Assembly (NCBI RefSeq): GCF_042432825.1
Contig: NZ_JBHLWN010000080.1
Span: forward strand, 1 to 28,430
Length of the DNA stretch: 28,430 bases
From: Gordoniibacillus chartarius
Lineage (GTDB): Bacteria > Bacillota > Bacilli > Paenibacillales > NBRC-103111
Direction: 5' to 3'
In this document: one piece after another, positions 25,599 to 28,430 of the stretch
Layout: the number at the start of each line of letters is the position of its first letter
How positions within the stretch are numbered: the first letter of the stretch is position 1
Program-made: the position numbers and the translations under genes
Notes under the pieces: model-generated
What the model was told of the DNA's origin: nothing
What the model saw: the letters and a program-made list of their open reading frames with translations, nothing else
The model's database searches: none

Positions 25599-25689
25599 GC
25601 ATGGAAACGCTGAGATGGACGCACTAAGAAAACAGAATGCGGAACTGAGTCGTCAATTGAACGAACTCAAAAACAAACAAAGTTATTAA
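25507..25689 (+). CDS. Small membrane protein, DUF2933-like
   Basis: 60 residues from ATG 25507, with GGGAGGAGGTGG immediately upstream. One hydrophobic helix (WAWLLALACPLMMLIMM), a His/Gly/Asn-rich turn (KGMHGNKGN), then a charged helix (ALRKQNAELSRQLNELKNK), probably a coiled coil. Such small proteins recur in copper islands. The same frame is open from ATG 25381, also with a good site (GGGAGGAG), so a 102-residue form is possible. Both overlap the tail of the Lgt-like gene. Confidence 0.65.
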   Translation: MDWAWLLALACPLMMLIMMKGMHGNKGNRSEHGNAEMDALRKQNAELSRQLNELKNKQSY

Positions 25690-25696
25690 TGGTTTC

Positions 25697-25720
25697 AGGG
25701 GGGACGTGATCCCTCCTTTT
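25697..25720 (+). terminator. Terminator of the ccdA operon
   Basis: 8-bp stem AGGGGGGA with TCCCTCCT (one G-U), 5-base loop, then TTTT. Confidence 0.8.
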
Positions 25721-25871
25721 GTATCGGGATTCATGTCACAATGAACGAATTCTCGATCCCGTTATGGATGGGGCGATAGCCAGAAGGAATCGTTTGATGA
25801 AAATACATGGCATCAACGATTTACTCCATGGGGGTTAAGAGAATCTGGTCGAAAGTAAATAATGAAAAAGC

Positions 25872-25908
25872 GCTCGACTTTCCCGTTATGGAGAGTTGAG
25901 CCTTTTTT
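25872..25908. terminator. Bidirectional terminator in a gene-free stretch
   Basis: 11-bp stem (25872-25882 with 25891-25901, with G-U pairs), T6 on the plus side and T5 on the minus side. No gene that it would terminate on either side is visible nearby, so it may be left from a lost gene. The stretch 25690-26068 otherwise holds only the terminator at 25697 and the hairpin pair at 25924. Confidence 0.6.
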
Positions 25909-25923
25909 ATTGGATTTAAAAAA

Positions 25924-25963
25924 GTTCTATATGAAATAGAACCTTCGCGGAAAAAGGTTCTAT
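25924..25963 (+). promoter_or_regulatory. Mutually exclusive hairpins (attenuator-like)
   Basis: Hairpin A pairs GTTCTAT (25924-25930) with ATAGAAC (25936-25942). Hairpin B pairs ATAGAACCTT (25936-25945) with AAGGTTCTAT (25954-25963), a perfect 10-bp stem. Both use 25936-25942, so only one can form. It lies about 105 bases upstream of the ArpU-like gene. A regulatory role is inferred. Confidence 0.45.
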
Positions 25964-26068
25964 AAAAAGTTCCAACTTATCCCATTATGAGGCGGGAAGT
26001 ACAATGTAATTGCAAAGGCACTCACCGGTGAGCCTGTTGTCAAAAAGAAGATAAAGGATGGATGACAG

Positions 26069-26575
26069 GTGAAAGATGACCAAAACGGGAAAAAGGATGA
26101 TAGGAAGAAAAAGCGGACGCCATACGGAAAAGTGGAAAGATGGTTGACGAAATATCCGTCCTGGAAAACGCGAATCGAAACGCTGAAGGCTCAACTCGAG
26201 CATATTCCAGGACTGACTCAGCGATTGGACCTTGTGCCGATTTACGGAAAAGGGCAGCCCAATGAAAGCATACCGAATGAGATCATACGTCGGTTCCAGA
26301 TCAGGGAAAAGGAGCTTCCGCGATTGGAACTGCGGGTGAAGCTCATCGATATTGCCTACTCCGGGTTGCGTGCCGAGGAAAAGGAGTTCGTCAGGCTCAA
26401 ATATTTTGAGGAAGTTTTGAACCCTTCGATCATGGCGGAACTCAGCTGGTCGCCCCGGACGTTTTATCGCAGGCGAATTGAAGTTCTGGATAAAATATAC
26501 GATTCGTTGGGATGTGAAGATGCTCACTACTGGTTTGAGGGAGTGGAGAATGAGTCCGCGGCGGATTGGTGTTAG
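26069..26575 (+). CDS. ArpU/sigma-region-4-like phage transcriptional regulator
   Basis: 168 residues from GTG 26069. A very basic start (KKDDRKKKRTPYGKVERWL) leads into helices. The C-terminal helix-turn-helix resembles sigma region 4 and ArpU-type phage regulators: LRAEEKEFVRLKYFEEVLN, then IMAELSWSPRTFYRRRIEVLDKIYDSLG. Such proteins control late genes in Bacillota prophages and related elements. No other phage genes are nearby, so it may be a remnant. Followed by a terminator and the IS insertion. Confidence 0.8.
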   Translation: MKDDQNGKKDDRKKKRTPYGKVERWLTKYPSWKTRIETLKAQLEHIPGLTQRLDLVPIYGKGQPNESIPNEIIRRFQIREKELPRLELRVKLIDIAYSGLRAEEKEFVRLKYFEEVLNPSIMAELSWSPRTFYRRRIEVLDKIYDSLGCEDAHYWFEGVENESAADWC

Positions 26576-26614
26576 CTTTATAAAGCTTGAAACTGAAAAA
26601 TGAAGACTGAACTC

Positions 26615-26635
26615 GGGCCGAATGGGCCCCTTTTT
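26615..26635 (+). terminator. Short terminator after the ArpU-like gene
   Basis: GGGCC (26615-26619) with GGCCC (26625-26629), then CTTTTT. The short GC-rich stem with a T run makes this a moderate call. Confidence 0.6.
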
Positions 26636-26672
26636 GTTGAACTATAGGGAGTAATGATTGTTTGTGACCGAA

Positions 26673-26700
26673 GAGTCTGTCAAGAATTTTGTGTAAACTC
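26673..26700 (+). repeat. Left inverted repeat of the IS256-family element
   Basis: Begins GAGTCTGTCAAG and ends TTGTGTAAACTC; matches the complement of 28106-28133 with a few differences. Confidence 0.9.
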
Positions 26701-26835
26701 GGTTATGCCAAAGTTTGGTGCCGGACTTGACATGGAGCCTCCAGCGGGCATGACTTTTCGCGATTGGGCGATACTGGAAAGTCGGTATCGCGTGGCTAAC
26801 CAGCCTATCATGCCCGCCTCTCCATGTAAAGTCCT

Positions 26836-28050
26836 TTAGCGGACATGTACGCGGTCAGGGAAGTGCACCGTGAGTTGCAGCAAGATTTGTCCCCAGTTTT
26901 GAACACGACCTGTCCACTTGCGAAGAACGTCCATTGTCGCAAGATACAGCATCTTGAGCAGCGATTCATCGTTCGGAAAAATACTTTTTCCTTTTGTGAC
27001 TTTACGAAGCTGGCGGTGGTAGCTTTCAATCATATTCGTCGTGTAGATTAATTTACGCAGTTCTGGCGAGTATTTAAAAAACGTTGCGAGTTCATCCCAA
27101 TTGTTTCGCCATGAACGTATGATCAGTGGATATTGCTTGCCCCAAACCGCCTCAAATTGTTCCAATTCCTGCAAAGCAGCTTCCTCCGTTGGAGCGGTAT
27201 AAATCGGGCGTAGCGCGGCAGTAACCTTCTTCAAATCTTTGTAGGATACGTATTTGATTGAATTGCGGATTTGATGGATGATACACTTCTGAATCTCTGT
27301 CTGCGGGTAGCATGCGGCAATGGCATCGCTAAATCCTTTCAGATTATCGACGCAGATGATGAGAATGTCTTGGACGCCGCGATTCCTCAGATCGGTTAGA
27401 ACACTCAGCCAGAACTTCGCGGACTCGTTCTCGCCAATCCAAATGCCTAGTACATCCTTGTAACCCTCTAAATCAATGCCTACGACCATGTAAGCGGCTT
27501 TGTTGATAATTTGCCCGTCCTGCTTCACTTTGAAGTGAATGGCGTCCATGAAGACGACGGAATAGACATTTTGTAAAGGGCGATTCTGCCATTCTTTGAT
27601 AAGCGGCATAATTTTAGCCGTTACATTGGAAATGAGTGTTGGGGAGACGTCGATGCCGTACAACTGGTTTAGATGATCCTGGATATCTCTTGTGCTCATT
27701 CCTTTGGAGTACATGGATATGATCTGATCCTCGATGCCGGTGACCTGTGTCTGATGCTTCTTGACAACCATCGGTTCAAATTCGCCGAGTCGATCACGTG
27801 GGACTTCAATTTCGACCTCACCATACTCCGACGTTACTGTTTTCTTGCTATGTCCGTTGCGGCTATTGCGAGTCTCCTTATTCTTTATATCATGCTTGGC
27901 GTAGCCGAGTTCCGTTTCCAGTTCGGCTTCCAACATTTCCTGAAGTGTCTCCGCAAAGAGTTCCTTCAACGTTTTCTGTACGTCTTCGACGGTTTTCAAG
28001 TTATTGTCTTTGATGAATTGGCGCAGTTGATCTTTTGGTAGTAATTTCAT
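26836..28050 (-). CDS. IS256-family transposase
   Basis: 404 residues, full length. DDE residues are visible in VVFMDAIHFKV (first Asp), LIICVDNLKGF (second Asp) and NMIESYHRQLRKVTKGKSIFP (Glu). The family block CIIHQIRNSIKYV is present. The N-terminal part has the typical LLPKDQLRQFIK start. GAGGGAG precedes the ATG on the minus strand. No frameshift or stop is seen, so the element may be active. Confidence 0.97.
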   Translation of the reverse strand: MKLLPKDQLRQFIKDNNLKTVEDVQKTLKELFAETLQEMLEAELETELGYAKHDIKNKETRNSRNGHSKKTVTSEYGEVEIEVPRDRLGEFEPMVVKKHQTQVTGIEDQIISMYSKGMSTRDIQDHLNQLYGIDVSPTLISNVTAKIMPLIKEWQNRPLQNVYSVVFMDAIHFKVKQDGQIINKAAYMVVGIDLEGYKDVLGIWIGENESAKFWLSVLTDLRNRGVQDILIICVDNLKGFSDAIAACYPQTEIQKCIIHQIRNSIKYVSYKDLKKVTAALRPIYTAPTEEAALQELEQFEAVWGKQYPLIIRSWRNNWDELATFFKYSPELRKLIYTTNMIESYHRQLRKVTKGKSIFPNDESLLKMLYLATMDVLRKWTGRVQNWGQILLQLTVHFPDRVHVR

Positions 28051-28105
28051 GATGTGTTCTCCCTCAACCTTTCGTTAATCTCCATTGTAATAGATTTAGG
28101 TTTGA

Positions 28106-28133
28106 GAGTTTACACAAAATATTTTACAGTCCC
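28106..28133 (-). repeat. Right inverted repeat of the IS256-family element
   Basis: On the minus strand begins GGGACTGTAAAA and ends TTGTGTAAACTC. Abuts the second copy of the target duplication. Confidence 0.9.
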
Positions 28134-28212
28134 TGACCGAAGGAAAAACTCAGAACAGTCGGAAAGATTATAAAAATTCAAAAGGATTCTAAGACTTGAC
28201 TAAATCTGAAGA

Positions 28213-28335
28213 CTATTTAAATAACCTTTTAAGAAAATTTGCGATACCTTTATTATCTTTCGCTCTACGTTTATTTTCTTCTCTTCTAACTTTATTAATC
28301 TGTTCATCAGACCATGTTTCAGCCCAAACTATCAT
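28213..28335 (-). CDS. Small basic hypothetical protein (40 residues)
   Basis: ATG at 28335 with AAGGAAG at 28338-28344 on the minus strand; stop TAG at 28213. The product starts MIVWAETWSDEQINK, then is Arg/Lys-rich and helical, and ends LKRLFK. AT-rich. Function unknown; it could be a phage or element remnant. The remaining bases to the window end hold a 14-bp palindrome (28356-28369) and nothing else I can name. Confidence 0.4.
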   Translation of the reverse strand: MIVWAETWSDEQINKVRREENKRRAKDNKGIANFLKRLFK

Positions 28336-28430
28336 ATCTTCCTTGTTTTGTTGATGATCCTATAGGATCTAGAAGTCCGGTGAAAAAGTCCGCGTAAAGC
28401 AGGCCTTTATCACGGGTTTGTCGAATTTAT

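Larger units (their letters stand above)
26673..28133. mobile_element. Complete IS256-family insertion sequence (1461 bp)
   Basis: Ends are imperfect 28-bp inverted repeats at 26673-26700 and 28106-28133 (shared inner part TTTTGTGTAAACTC). They are flanked by a perfect 8-bp target duplication TGACCGAA at 26665-26672 and 28134-28141. The single gene on the minus strand is intact. Family, boundaries and duplication length all agree with IS256. Confidence 0.95.

Noticed and set aside
25741..25842. Short frames beginning at ATGs after the ccdA operon terminator
   Set aside because: They stop within about 14 codons and lack domain or site support.

Overview
The window looks like a piece of a Bacillota genome, most likely Paenibacillaceae or a close relative. 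Strong AGGAGG-type ribosome binding sites, frequent TTG/GTG starts, the copper/thiol gene set (BlaI plus M56 protease, F510_1955-type protein, CcdA/TlpA, SHOCT protein) and an IS256-family element support this. No rRNA, tRNA or CRISPR array was seen.

Region 1 (about 86-13962) is a defence island. An unrecognised AT-rich gene is followed by a compact type I restriction-modification operon: a 538-residue protein that looks like a dead N6-methylase domain joined to one target-recognition domain, then hsdM, hsdS and hsdR, closed by a strong terminator. Next come two overlapping AT-rich genes for an OLD-family ATPase/Toprim nuclease and a UvrD-like helicase, which is the composition of a Gabija system. 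A TIGR02391 (Hypoth_Ymh) protein with a HEPN-like RxxxxH motif follows. The island ends in four degenerate 15-bp repeats and a TGT terminus. This resembles the end of a Tn7/Tn552/Mu-like transposon and sits inside a YtkA-like lipoprotein gene that it truncates. The defence genes are therefore probably transposon cargo; the other end is not visible here.

Region 2 (about 13963-25720) is a copper and envelope-thiol island. It holds the truncated lipoprotein, a Cys-rich four-helix copper-storage protein, a broken SAM methyltransferase gene, a two-component system, a membrane BNR-like protein, a decayed small membrane gene, a CopZ-type Fe-S/zinc protein, a SHOCT protein, a Met-rich multicopper oxidase lipoprotein, a BlaI-type repressor with an M56 metalloprotease, two CcdA-like thiol transporters, a TlpA/ResA thioredoxin, an Lgt-like membrane protein and a small DUF2933-like protein. 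Three near-identical operators (ACTACAATWyGTAGT) precede the BNR-like gene, the blaI-M56 pair and the ccdA operon, which suggests a single BlaI-type regulon.

Region 3 (about 25721-28430) is mobile or phage-like. It has a bidirectional terminator, a pair of mutually exclusive hairpins, an ArpU-like phage regulator, a complete IS256-family insertion (26673-28133, imperfect 28-bp inverted repeats, perfect 8-bp target duplication) and a small 40-residue reading frame.
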